Part shown: piece by piece, positions 1-8,126 of the stretch
Numbering within the stretch: the stretch's first letter is position 1
Layout of the letters: every line of letters begins with the position of its first letter
Source: Neobacillus cucumis
Lineage (GTDB): Bacteria; Bacillota; Bacilli; Bacillales; Cytobacillaceae
Direction: 5' to 3'
Length of the DNA stretch: 64,000 nucleotides
Assembly: GCF_016908975.1 (NCBI RefSeq)
Contig: NZ_JAFBEX010000018.1
Span: 52,257-116,256, forward strand
The notes under the pieces: model-generated
Told to the model about the DNA's origin: nothing
What the model saw: the letters and a program-made list of their open reading frames with translations, nothing else
Database searches by the model: none
Position numbers and translations under genes: made by a program

Positions 1-1
1 T

Positions 2-661
2 ATGCTTGCTTTCACATTCATGTTCTTCATGAACACAGTGAATGGATTCTTTAATCAGTACACGGTCAACCACTCAGACTGGATGGGTGCTGTAGGTCTC
101 ATCGCCTCCATCCCTGGTATCGCTTTCCCAGTCTTCTGGCCAAAATTAAAAAAAGTCTTTGGTAAAAAGGGATTCTTCCATTTCTTCCTTGGTATGTTTG
201 TTGTTGGTGAAATCCTTACTTGGGTATGGTCGTTTGATGGCATGCATGATTCACTCTTCCTTGCTTATGTTTCAACCTTCATCAAGCAATGGGGTCTTAC
301 TTCGGCAACTGGTTTTATGTGGGCACTCGTTCCTGAAGTTGTCTCTTATGGTGAAATGAAGTCTGGCAAACGTAACGCTGCTATCATCAATGCGATCATG
401 GGTCTCTTCTTCAAGATTGGCTTCACTCTTGGTGGTGCCATTCCGCTCTGGTTCCTTGCGGCTTTCGGCTTCGATGGAAATGCGGCGAAACAAACAGCTA
501 GTGCTCTTTCCGGTATCAACATGACAGCTATCTGGATTCCAGCAGCGCTTGCGATCGTTTCTATGATTGTGATGGCTCTTTACCCACTTTCAGATAAAGA
601 CGTCGAAGACATCAATAAGAAACTCGATGCTGCTCGTGCTAAAGCAAAAGTGGCTAAATAA
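2..661 (+). CDS. GPH-family sugar:cation symporter, C-terminal part (5' end outside window)
   Basis: This is the C-terminal part, about 219 residues, of a glycoside-pentoside-hexuronide:cation symporter, an inner-membrane importer of sugars or glycosides. It shows about five hydrophobic segments and the family signature in which a Pro-Glu-Val-x-x-Tyr-Gly-Glu stretch is followed by a Lys-Arg-Asn loop and a Phe-Phe-Lys-Ile-Gly-Phe helix. The family usually has about 450-480 residues, so the real start must lie left of position 1. The Met at position 2 is internal. The tail is short, charged and Lys/Ala-rich. Third-position C and GGT/ATC/CTT-type codons are far commoner than in the germination genes downstream, which suggests high expression or a foreign origin. 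The intact symporter at 11227-12606 is a distant relative. Substrate unknown. Confidence 0.85.
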   Translation: MLAFTFMFFMNTVNGFFNQYTVNHSDWMGAVGLIASIPGIAFPVFWPKLKKVFGKKGFFHFFLGMFVVGEILTWVWSFDGMHDSLFLAYVSTFIKQWGLTSATGFMWALVPEVVSYGEMKSGKRNAAIINAIMGLFFKIGFTLGGAIPLWFLAAFGFDGNAAKQTASALSGINMTAIWIPAALAIVSMIVMALYPLSDKDVEDINKKLDAARAKAKVAK

Positions 662-683
662 GACAGGGCATTTTGCCTAAACT

Positions 684-735
684 GTACCCGATAGAGTAGA
701 CACTAAAAAAGGTCTGCCCTATCGGGTACTTTTAT
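684..735 (+). terminator. Terminator-like hairpin after the symporter
   Basis: An 11-bp perfect inverted repeat (GTACCCGATAG at 684-694, CTATCGGGTAC at 719-729) with a further partly paired inner stem is followed by a short T-rich stretch. It lies just after the symporter stop codon and should end that transcript. Confidence 0.65.
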
Positions 736-855
736 GTTTAATGAATAAAAAATGAGATTAGATTTTCTTCTTTCGCAGATGACAAAAGAATGATTTCTAT
801 TTGTTTACAAATAATAACAAAAACGAATTCATTAAAAACTGAAAGAGGAAAACCT

Positions 856-2451
856 ATGCAAAGCTTATTTCAATCTTTAAAGAAAATCCTTCCCCAAAAT
901 CCTACCTCTAAGCCCAATGAACAGGTAATAACTGAAAAATATATTAATAAAAAATTAGCTGATAACCTTTCTATATTAAAAGATGCTTTTGGGAAAACGG
1001 ATGATATCCTTTATAGAGACTTTGAGTTTCTGAACCAAAAACCATATAAGGTTTTTATTTGTTATTTAGATGGAATAGTGAATGAAGATTATATCAATGT
1101 AAATATATTAAAGCCGTTAATGGAGCCCAACTCTTCACCTCAACACTTTAATGAAAGCAATTTACTTACCATGATAAGAAATAGGATTCTTCACACGGCA
1201 GATATTCAAGAGCTAAAAATGATAGATCAAGTTATTGACAGTGTCTTGACCGGAAAGACGGTTCTTTTTATAGATGGATTTGATTCGGCTCTCGCCATGA
1301 GTACTCAAGGTTTCGAAACTAGGAATGTAAGCGAGCCTGCTACCGAATCAAGTGTGAGAGGATCTCGCGAAGGCTTTAATGAAGTATTAAAGGTCAATAC
1401 TGCATTAATTCGCAGAAAAATTAATAACCACCAGTTAAAGTTTGAAAATATTAAGCTTGGCAAACAGACCAAAACAAGTATTCGTATCGGCTACATCGAA
1501 GGGATCGCCAATGAAAAGGTTGTGGAAGAGGTACGTACCCGGCTGGAGCGTATCAATGTGGATTCCATATTGGAATCAGGATATGTAGAACAATTTATCG
1601 AGGACAACCCCTTTTCGATTTTCCCTTCTGTGGGAAATAGCGAGAAACCTGATAAAGTTGCTTCTAAATTACTCGAAGGTAGAGTGGCGATACTGTGTGA
1701 TGGGACACCCTTTGTTTTGACCGTTCCCTTTCTATTTATCGAGGGGTTACAAGTCGGTGAGGATTATTACTCCCGGCCTTATTTATCCTCCATCATTCGA
1801 TTATTAAGGTTATTAGCCCTTTTTATTTCGGTTGCGGCCACGCCCTTTTATGTCGCCCTTACCACCTATCATCAAGAAATGGTTCCTTCCCTCTTGCTGG
1901 CAACAATGGCAGCTGGGGAAGAACGTGTCCCCTTCCCTATTTTCATTGAAACATTGTTAATGGAAATCACCTTTCAGCTACTGAGAGAGGCAGGAGTAAG
2001 GATGCCCAGGCCTGTAGGTTCTGCTATTAGCATTGTTGGTGCGTTAGTTATCGGAGAAGGCGCCGTTCAAGCAGGTTTGGTAAGCTCGGCCATGGTCATC
2101 GGTATTGCCATTACGGGGATTGCCGGGTTTGTGGTACCTGCATTTAATGATGCCGTTATTTTATCGAGAATTCTTTTGTTAATATTAGGAGGCTCATTCG
2201 GTTTATATGGAATATTAATGGGTTTTATGATACTTCTGGGCCATTTATGCTCTCTAAGGTCTTTTGGCACCCCCTATTTAACACCTCAGGCGCCTATTAT
2301 TTGGAGTGAATGGAAGGATTCGATTATTCGCCTGCCGATTTGGCTTTTTCATTCTCGGCCGCAATCCATCACTTGGGAGAACTCGAAAAGATCCGGATTT
2401 GGAAACAAACCCCGTATTCCCAAAAAGGATGAAAGCGAGGGTGAGACATGA
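856..2451 (+). CDS. GerA-family spore germinant receptor subunit A
   Basis: Subunit A of a nutrient germinant receptor in the inner spore membrane. The first half, to about residue 270, is hydrophilic. The second half carries about five membrane segments with family-typical stretches such as EGLQVGEDYYSRP and GAVQAGLVS. I place the start at 856 because AAAGAGG sits 7 bases upstream; an upstream Met at 790 has no ribosome site and adds an atypical leader. From 856 the protein has 531 residues, close to GerKA/GerAA length. It overlaps the next gene by four bases (ATGA), so A and C are translationally coupled. Which germinant it senses cannot be told from sequence. Confidence 0.93.
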   Translation: MQSLFQSLKKILPQNPTSKPNEQVITEKYINKKLADNLSILKDAFGKTDDILYRDFEFLNQKPYKVFICYLDGIVNEDYINVNILKPLMEPNSSPQHFNESNLLTMIRNRILHTADIQELKMIDQVIDSVLTGKTVLFIDGFDSALAMSTQGFETRNVSEPATESSVRGSREGFNEVLKVNTALIRRKINNHQLKFENIKLGKQTKTSIRIGYIEGIANEKVVEEVRTRLERINVDSILESGYVEQFIEDNPFSIFPSVGNSEKPDKVASKLLEGRVAILCDGTPFVLTVPFLFIEGLQVGEDYYSRPYLSSIIRLLRLLALFISVAATPFYVALTTYHQEMVPSLLLATMAAGEERVPFPIFIETLLMEITFQLLREAGVRMPRPVGSAISIVGALVIGEGAVQAGLVSSAMVIGIAITGIAGFVVPAFNDAVILSRILLLILGGSFGLYGILMGFMILLGHLCSLRSFGTPYLTPQAPIIWSEWKDSIIRLPIWLFHSRPQSITWENSKRSGFGNKPRIPKKDESEGET

Positions 2452-3614
2452 AAAAGGCAGTTTTCTGTTGTTTTTGCTTATTGCTATTGACAGGTTGCTG
2501 GGACCGGACTGAATTAAAGCAGCTGGGAATCGTAATGGGAGTTGCCATTGATAAAGATCCGGATTCCGGGGAATTTATTGTTTCCACCCAAATGCTAAGA
2601 CCAGGGGCAATCAGTACCCAAATGCCCAGTTCCGAAAAGCCCGTTGAAAAAGTGGTTACAACGGGAAAAACCATTTTTGAAGCCATACGGAACTCCAATC
2701 TAGAATTCGACCGTAAAGGATTTTATGCCCATACCAAAGTGATTGTGATCGGGGAAACCTTGGCAAAAGAAGGACTGTTGCCCGTACTTGACTTTTTTCA
2801 GCGCGGGAAAGAAGTACGGGGGTATGTGTACGTGTGTATTGCAAAGAATACACAGGCAAATGAGATTTTGGGTATAGAAAGAGGAGGAATCGAATCCATC
2901 CCTGCATTCCGAATAAGAGATATGATTGAGGATACGAAATTTCAGTTAAAAGCAGCCCAAATCAATCTGCTTAATTTTTATAAAGAGTCGATGGGAAGCG
3001 GAATTGAACCTGTGGCTGGGGTATTAAAAATTGAGAAAGACAAATTTTCAAAAAAACATGTAAAATTGTCCGGCGGAGCTGTTTTTAATAAGGATAAATT
3101 AGTTGGATACTTAAATGAACATCAAACAATCGGCTATCGATGGTGCAAAAGTGACGTACAATCGGGGGCGGTCTCCATCCCCTCCCCTGTAAATGAAAAC
3201 CGATATGAATCGGTTGAAGTGAAAAAAGCCGACACCACCATTAAGCCACAGCTGAAAGGAAAAGAAATCTCCTTTATCATAAATGTGGAAGGTGTAGGGA
3301 TTATCACCGAACAGGAAGTGATGAAACCACTTGAAGACAATACAAAAAAACTTGAACATACCCAGAAGACGGAAGAAAAAATGAATAAGCAAATCGAAAA
3401 AGATATCAAATTAGCGATAGAAAAAGCGCAAAAAGAATTCCATGCTGATATTTTTGGATTTGGAAGGGCTTTAAACAAAGAAGAACCAAAAGTATGGAAT
3501 GCAATAAAAGAAGATTGGAATGATCGGTTTGCTGAAGTTCCCTATACAGTCAATGTTCATTTTAAAATTAAAACGACCGGATTAATGCGGGGACCATCCC
3601 AAGCCAAGAATTAA
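2448..3614 (+). CDS. Ger(x)C-family germinant receptor lipoprotein
   Basis: Subunit C of the germinant receptor, a lipoprotein anchored on the outer face of the inner spore membrane. The N-terminus is a short lipoprotein signal ending in a lipobox with the acylated Cys at residue 17 (LLTGC). The hydrophobic core also has Cys at 7, 8 and 10, which is unusual. The Trp-Asp-Arg just after the lipobox and the following Glu-Leu-x-x-Leu-Gly segment are typical of the family, and 388 residues is normal. Its stop codon overlaps by three bases, tail to tail, the stop of the small minus-strand gene at 3611-3742. Confidence 0.93.
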   Translation: MKKAVFCCFCLLLLTGCWDRTELKQLGIVMGVAIDKDPDSGEFIVSTQMLRPGAISTQMPSSEKPVEKVVTTGKTIFEAIRNSNLEFDRKGFYAHTKVIVIGETLAKEGLLPVLDFFQRGKEVRGYVYVCIAKNTQANEILGIERGGIESIPAFRIRDMIEDTKFQLKAAQINLLNFYKESMGSGIEPVAGVLKIEKDKFSKKHVKLSGGAVFNKDKLVGYLNEHQTIGYRWCKSDVQSGAVSIPSPVNENRYESVEVKKADTTIKPQLKGKEISFIINVEGVGIITEQEVMKPLEDNTKKLEHTQKTEEKMNKQIEKDIKLAIEKAQKEFHADIFGFGRALNKEEPKVWNAIKEDWNDRFAEVPYTVNVHFKIKTTGLMRGPSQAKN

Positions 3615-3742
3615 CGCTTAAACATTAATGTGAACAAATGGACAGCAATCAACAGGAGAAAGACTAAAATAAATATGGAACTTCCGAATAATATGATGTT
3701 ACTTAGTAGATCAGCTTTCCTGATTACTTGTAGAATTAGCAT
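3611..3742 (-). CDS. 43-residue single-span membrane protein next to gerB, candidate small Ger subunit
   Basis: A short gene. The ATG at 3742 has a strong GAGGAGAAAGAG ribosome site 2-13 bases upstream, inside the 3' end of the gerB-type gene, so the two genes overlap by 32 bases. The product starts MLILQVIRKADLL and then has one hydrophobic segment of about 25 residues (16-40), ending in Phe-Lys-Arg. Some Bacillus receptor operons are known to encode small membrane D subunits (GerKD type, usually about 70-80 residues with two spans). This one is shorter, so the match is by position, ribosome site and membrane character only. It could be a truncated D subunit. Confidence 0.6.
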   Translation of the reverse strand: MLILQVIRKADLLSNIILFGSSIFILVFLLLIAVHLFTLMFKR

Positions 3743-4844
3743 CACTCTTTCTCCTCTTTTTTAAGATCATCACTTTTTTCTTTAGAAAAATAACGATTAA
3801 TAATAATATGGTCATAAGGTTGACCATGGCCATTACATACGGGTGAACCTCAAATCCGAGCCAGCGGTGATAAGCCATATTTTCAAATCTCAGGTTATTC
3901 CAAATCGGGAACATCAATCCTATAGCAAGAATCACCCATCTGATATTTTTAATTTTAAATATCCAGATAATAGCAAGGACAACGCCGTAAAAATGCAAAC
4001 TCATTTTGTAAAAGCCGCCGATAAACATGATTAAAACGGCTAATAAGTCTAAATTCGTGAAAAAGTTAGCGATATTAATAGATAGGATCGTTTGTAATAA
4101 TGGAATTTCCGTATTGGCTGTAAGATCTGGCCCCAAAATAGAAAGCATGATAATGAGTGAAAAGATAATTAAAAATGTTGAAAGCGCCACTGCTATAAAA
4201 GTAATTTTTCGAATGCCTTCCTGCTTATTTACAAAATGCCAAAACATGATAAAAACGACAAGCTCACCAAAAGGGAAAAACACAACGTCAAATAAGGTTT
4301 TCCCTAAAAGCGGTTTGATTCCATTGCCTAAAATAGGCAGTATCTCATTGATATCAAATTGACCTGAAAACATGGTAAAAACAAAAATCGTAATCATAAA
4401 AATAATAAAAACTGGCAATAAAATTTCTCCGGTTCTTGCTAAAACTTCAAAACCTAACGATAGAATGTAAATCGATACGAGCATAAAAAAGTAAAGGATA
4501 ACCAGAATAGGTGTCATCGGCAGTGCAGACATTTTAATCAGTGACCCAAATTCAAAAAAATTGTAACTGGCGCTGTCGAAAAAATAGGCCCCATATATGA
4601 ACAACAATGGAATGGCTAATTTTCTTCCTACTGCTTCATTAAGTATTTCGGAAAAATCTTGTTCAGGACAAATTCTTGGGAATTGTGTATAGGCCCAAAT
4701 TAGACCTGTGCTGATCAAGAATGCTAGTAAAACCACCAGCCAAGCATCCTGTTTCGCACCGATTCCTAGTGCAAAGAGGGTTGTGCTTCCCACTTCAAAT
4801 AACATAACGAGCATAAATAATTGAATTTTAGTGATTTGAATCAT
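3711..4844 (-). CDS. GerB-family spore germinant receptor permease subunit
   Basis: Subunit B of the germinant receptor, an amino-acid-permease-like integral membrane protein with about ten spans. The start chosen is ATG at 4844, which begins MIQITKIQLFMLVMLFEVGS, because GAGGTGG lies just upstream. An in-frame ATG at 4925 would add 27 residues that look unlike the family. With 377 residues it matches GerAB/GerKB length. It lies on the opposite strand to the A and C subunits, tail to tail, so the three-subunit receptor is made from two convergent transcripts. A 43-codon gene overlaps its 3' end. Expression is presumably forespore-specific; I could not assign a SigG promoter with confidence. 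Confidence 0.92.
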   Translation of the reverse strand: MIQITKIQLFMLVMLFEVGSTTLFALGIGAKQDAWLVVLLAFLISTGLIWAYTQFPRICPEQDFSEILNEAVGRKLAIPLLFIYGAYFFDSASYNFFEFGSLIKMSALPMTPILVILYFFMLVSIYILSLGFEVLARTGEILLPVFIIFMITIFVFTMFSGQFDINEILPILGNGIKPLLGKTLFDVVFFPFGELVVFIMFWHFVNKQEGIRKITFIAVALSTFLIIFSLIIMLSILGPDLTANTEIPLLQTILSINIANFFTNLDLLAVLIMFIGGFYKMSLHFYGVVLAIIWIFKIKNIRWVILAIGLMFPIWNNLRFENMAYHRWLGFEVHPYVMAMVNLMTILLLIVIFLKKKVMILKKRRKSDANSTSNQES

Positions 4845-5164
4845 TCTATTTGCCACCTCGAGTTTTGTTAGAAATGATTCTAAGAAGGAAAGAGAATGGA
4901 ACATCCAATAAACTATTTTAGACAAAGAAGTTTTTGAATAAACATTACTTAATGGACCGTTCCTAAGTTCTTTAATAGGATATTAACTAGGTTTTCCGAT
5001 CCACATTTCTCTCGATAGGAAATTCCCCTTTTCATTGCCTCTTTGCTTAACTATCGTTATTCTTATTTTTTGTTGATAAACATGTTGTTTGTTTTCCTTT
5101 TTGGATTATTTTAGTATTAAATCACTACCTAATTTGTATGGAATAGGTATATAGGAGAGGTTTC

Positions 5165-5275
5165 GTTTTATGAAAGAGATCAAATCAGAAAAAGAGAAGT
5201 GATTTTAACAGATTCAACACATATTAAAGCGAGTGCTGCAAAAGAGGAGGAAGTACTGCTGCTAACTTTCTGGAA
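5165..5275 (+). mobile_element. IS1182-family transposase scrap
   Basis: The plus strand encodes a short stretch around VILTDSTHIKASAAK. It resembles the conserved catalytic-domain segment of IS1182-family transposases (Thr-Asp-Ser/Ala-Thr-His-x-Lys-Ala). Reading is lost on both sides within about 30 codons. It abuts the unrecognised minus-strand relic to its right. Confidence 0.5.
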
Positions 5276-5646
5276 GGGGCTAATATGTTTTCTTTCCTGC
5301 CATGCATGATAATGCTCTTCCCTTGACGGAGCTGGCAGCTCCTCAAAGTCCTGATCAGAAACTACGTAATAGGAATCAGCTGCTGGTAAGGCTCTTGAAT
5401 GAATCACTTCCCCCGGAATTAATTTAAAACCTGATTTCAATTTAATCGTTGGCTCGAGTAATTCCTTGGTTTATCCAAATTGATTCCCAGCAAATTCAAT
5501 TACTTTAACCTGACCCTTTTCAATAGTAATGGTGTCTTCTCTCAGCAAAATAGCAAACCGATTAAAATCCGATTCCCTAGCATAAGGATGGAATCTTGGC
5601 CAATTTCATAAAACCTAAGCATCGTTTGCTCGTGATTCGCTCCCAT
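5275..5646 (-). pseudogene. Frameshifted relic of an unrecognised protein gene
   Basis: Read on the minus strand from the ATG at 5646, a protein-like sequence starts MGANHEQTMLRFYEIGQDS. It shifts frame near 5575, continues as RFAILLREDTITIEKGQVKV, meets a TGA/TAA-type interruption near 5475, and goes on as KSGFKLIPGEVIHSRALP to about HAWQERKHIS. Amino-acid composition and codon bias look like real coding sequence, but at least one frameshift and one stop break it. I do not recognise the family. Its 3' end runs into the IS1182 scrap. Confidence 0.5.
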
Positions 5647-5668
5647 CTTTTCTTCCCTAATCGATTTA

Positions 5669-5842
5669 TTAATAGGCTCTTTTCGAAACTTTGTTGCTTT
5701 TTGAACTTATTTATGTGCCTTTTACTAAGTTTCAGGGCAATTTTCGCAAATGTTCTTACGAAAAGATGCCACGATGCATATAGTTATACAGGTCGATTAA
5801 CTTTTACGAAAAACAACAATTTGTGCGAAAATAGCCTATTAA
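5669..5842. mobile_element. 174-bp MITE-like element with about 40-bp imperfect terminal inverted repeats
   Basis: The left end (TTAATAGGCTCTTTTCGAAA from 5669) and the reverse complement of the right end (TTAATAGGCTATTTTCGCAC from 5842) match closely. The similarity continues inward for about 40 bases (TTTGTTGCTTTTTGAACTT against TTGTTGTTTTTCGTAAAAGTT). No long open frame lies inside. The AT-rich ATTAATA at both edges may contain the target duplication. This is the size and structure of a miniature inverted-repeat element moved by another transposon's enzyme. Confidence 0.65.
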
Positions 5843-5935
5843 TAACAGCTGCATCCTGTTTATCCTAGTCAACAGTTGTATAGGAAAAAGATAAGGATAG
5901 TTATTTTTCATCCCTGCCGTATAAAAAGTTTGAAA

Positions 5936-6555
5936 TCAAAACAACGTTCCAATCGCACTAAATGCCACAGTGGTGCGTTCAATCTTATTGATTGATTCCA
6001 ACATTAGCATGACATCCTTCGACGACTTCGAATCAAGATTTCCGGTCGGTTCATCAGCGAGCAGCATCTTGAGCACATGAATCATCGCCCTAGCCACAGC
6101 CACCATTTTGTGCCTACCCACCTGATATTTCATAGGTACGCTTGTTCATAATTGAGGTAATCCCCCATTTTCCCAGGATTTCGTGTGCCTTTTGTTTCAT
6201 CTCTTTGACCTTTTTCCCACCAAGAGTCAACGGAAGGACGATATTTTCCTCCACGGTTAACGTATGAAGTAAATTAAAGTCCTGGAAAACAAACCCGAGC
6301 TCTCGTCTACGGAAATTTGCCAAATCCTCTCTTTTGAGACGATGTGGATTCCTTCCATTAATTAGTATCTCACCAATAGTTGGTTCATCTATTCGTCGTA
6401 ATCATGTTCAAGAGGGTTGTTTCCCACTACCAGAAGGCCCCATGATGACAACAAATTCCCCATCTTCAATTGATAAATTAATATTGTTTAATGCCTTATA
6501 GGCAATTTTACCTTCATAAATTTTACTTTCCTTACAAGTTTGTAAGGTTTTGAGT
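5936..6555 (-). pseudogene. Broken ABC-transporter ATPase of the BceA/YxdL type
   Basis: Pieces of one ATPase can be read in order on the minus strand. An N-terminal piece ends in the Walker A motif (IMGPSGSGK) near 6440. A middle piece (6323-6114) has the Q-loop FVFQDFNLLHTLTVEENI and ends at ISGG. A last piece has ADEPTGNLDSKSSKDV, the Walker B and D-loop region. Frameshifts after Walker A and within the signature motif, and a missing C-terminus beyond about 5936, show it is dead. BceA-type ATPases normally serve peptide-antibiotic sensing and resistance together with a BceS-type kinase, whose tail lies just upstream (6558-6690). Confidence 0.8.
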
Positions 6556-6557
6556 TT

Positions 6558-6690
6558 CTAAAAAAATGTGCGGAAGGTTGCACCTTTGCCTACTTCTGAC
6601 TCCATTTCAATCCTGTGGCTGAGGGTTACTAATGTCTCCTTTGTCAAATGCAGCCCCATACCCGTGATTCTCAAAATTTCCTGCCGTTTG
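6558..6690 (-). pseudogene. C-terminal tail of a BceS-type sensor histidine kinase, fused to an aldo/keto reductase relic
   Basis: Allowing frameshifts, the minus strand reads GNFENHGYG and then HRIEMESEVGKGATFRTFF before a stop at 6558. This is the G2-box and C-terminal region of small Bce-type histidine kinases. The reading frame of the aldo/keto reductase relic runs straight into it near 6690, so a deletion joined the two genes. The ABC ATPase relic follows directly, as in bceRS-bceAB operons. Confidence 0.65.
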
Positions 6691-7136
6691 TGAAAGCTCA
6701 AAATCAAAGACATGTGTATTTTCAGCAATGCGATGAGGCTTTGTTGATTTTAGAATCGTTACAATCCCTGTTTGTAAATCCAAGCGGATAATGACTTGTG
6801 CTATTGATTTGTGGTACTTATTTGCAATCTCAACAAGAACAGGATTATCAAGGAGTCCTCCTTGCATTAGTGGAGACCATGCTTCAAGTTGAATCTCATT
6901 TTGTTTACATAAATCATGTAACTTCTGTTGATTAAATAGCGGATGAAATACAACTTGATTAACCATTGGTTTGATTTCACAATTCCAAAATGTCTTCCAG
7001 ATGATGTACTTTAAAATTGCTCAGCTTCAAGTGTGGTTTACGGAACTAACAACTTCATCTCCTCTTTTACCAGAAAAACACCTAACCCTAACCAAGGCAT
7101 TTTTACTCCATTATGTAAGGTCAAATTTTCCAGCAT
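6688..7136 (-). pseudogene. Internally deleted aldo/keto reductase, paralogue of 17755-18594
   Basis: The start (ATG at 7136, with AAAAAGGAGAG upstream) reads MLENLTLHNGVKMPWLGLGV, nearly the same as the intact reductase at 17755-18594. After about 30 residues it jumps to the equivalent of residue 126 (MVNQVVFHPLFNQQKLHDLC) and runs to FELSQ near 6690, where the true C-terminus is lost. The catalytic Asp, Tyr, Lys and His all lie in or beside the deleted part, so no activity is possible. A XylR-type operator still lies upstream at 7155-7185. Confidence 0.8.
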
Positions 7137-7154
7137 GAAGTCTCTCTCCTTTTT

Positions 7155-7185
7155 ACTTTTGTTTGTATAATAAATAAACTATGTT
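7155..7185. promoter_or_regulatory. XylR-type operator in front of a dead aldo/keto reductase
   Basis: GTTTGT, seven bases, then ATAAAC at 7161-7179, with outer arms ACTTTT and TATGTT. It has the same half-sites and spacing as the boxes at 12731, 17551, 40326 and 61235. Confidence 0.65.
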
Positions 7186-7244
7186 AACAAAAACCTATTA
7201 TAATATTTTGAAAGAAAAAAGAACTAGATTCTTTAGTCTGGTGA

Positions 7245-7910
7245 TTACATTCCTCTAAAATTGACCACTTCTTCAATTGGGGTCCGACTTGAAATATATT
7301 GGTTATACGGATGCTCTAGATCCGCATAACCAATCATGATCCCAACAATGATTTTCTGGTTGTCAGGAATATCAAGTATCTTTCTAATATGATGGGGATA
7401 GGATACCGAGCTTGCTGCCGGTGCTGAGTCAAGTCCGTGTGCTTTTGCTGAAAGCATCAAGCTATTGGCAAACATTCCAAGGTCAAACATTGACCAATGT
7501 GTAAGGGAAGCATCAAGACATAAGAATACAGCAACTGGCTCACCAAAAAACTGATAATTATTTTTCCAGTTTTTATAGCGCTCTATCTCGTCATCCCGAA
7601 CAATTCCCATGCTTTTAAATGATTCTGCAAAACTTTTCTTCATTCGTTTATCGATATACTCCGGCCATTCTCTCGGTGTAGACAGCTCCTGTTTGTGCGG
7701 TTCGTAATTTTCAAAAGACTCTAAGTAAGCTGAGCGTAACCTTTCTAATGTTTCTCCTGATGCGACATAGATTTCCCATGGTTGTGAATTTGCCCAGGAT
7801 GGAGCACGGGTGGCATCCTTCAAAACATCTGTTAACAATTCCTTGCTGACAGGCTTATCTAAATATTTTCGAATTGTATGTCTTTCAAAAAATATTTTTG
7901 TTGCTTCCAT
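7245..7910 (-). CDS. Nitroreductase-family FMN-dependent oxidoreductase
   Basis: A 221-residue nitroreductase-fold enzyme, expected to bind FMN and reduce nitro compounds or quinones with NAD(P)H. The N-terminal ERHTIRKYLDKPVS is the family's Arg-x-x-Arg FMN-phosphate region, followed by DATRAPSWANSQPWEIYV, also typical. Start chosen at ATG 7910, where AAGGAG lies nine bases upstream; an in-frame start at 7955 would add 15 residues without a clear ribosome site. It stands alone between the relic patch and the glycosidase operon and has no operator of the XylR type. Physiological substrate unknown. Confidence 0.85.
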   Translation of the reverse strand: MEATKIFFERHTIRKYLDKPVSKELLTDVLKDATRAPSWANSQPWEIYVASGETLERLRSAYLESFENYEPHKQELSTPREWPEYIDKRMKKSFAESFKSMGIVRDDEIERYKNWKNNYQFFGEPVAVFLCLDASLTHWSMFDLGMFANSLMLSAKAHGLDSAPAASSVSYPHHIRKILDIPDNQKIIVGIMIGYADLEHPYNQYISSRTPIEEVVNFRGM

Positions 7911-8040
7911 TAAGAAAATCTCCTTTAGTCTAGTTTTACCCTCATTCGCTTTCAAATTCTTATAAATTTCTTGAACCTGAAAAATACTGACAGCGTATGA
8001 TGGAGGGCAACGAAGAAAAGTACCAATACACTGACTAATT

Positions 8041-8067
8041 AGAAAAACCGGCCAAAATTAAAGGCCG
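8041..8067 (-). terminator. Terminator of the xynP-xynB-GH5 operon
   Basis: On the minus strand CGGCC, a 9-base loop, GGCCG (8067-8049), then GTTTTTCT. It lies about 60 bases after the GH5 stop codon. Confidence 0.8.
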
Positions 8068-8126
8068 ATTCTCCATGCTCGTATTGGAAGGTTGATTTGT
8101 TTGTCATTTTTTATGACATCAACTTT

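Noticed and set aside
4027..4362. 111-residue plus-strand frame opposite gerB
   Set aside because: Antisense shadow of the GerB-family permease gene.
5596..5868. 90-residue plus-strand frame
   Set aside because: It runs through the MITE and has no coding character or homology I can see.
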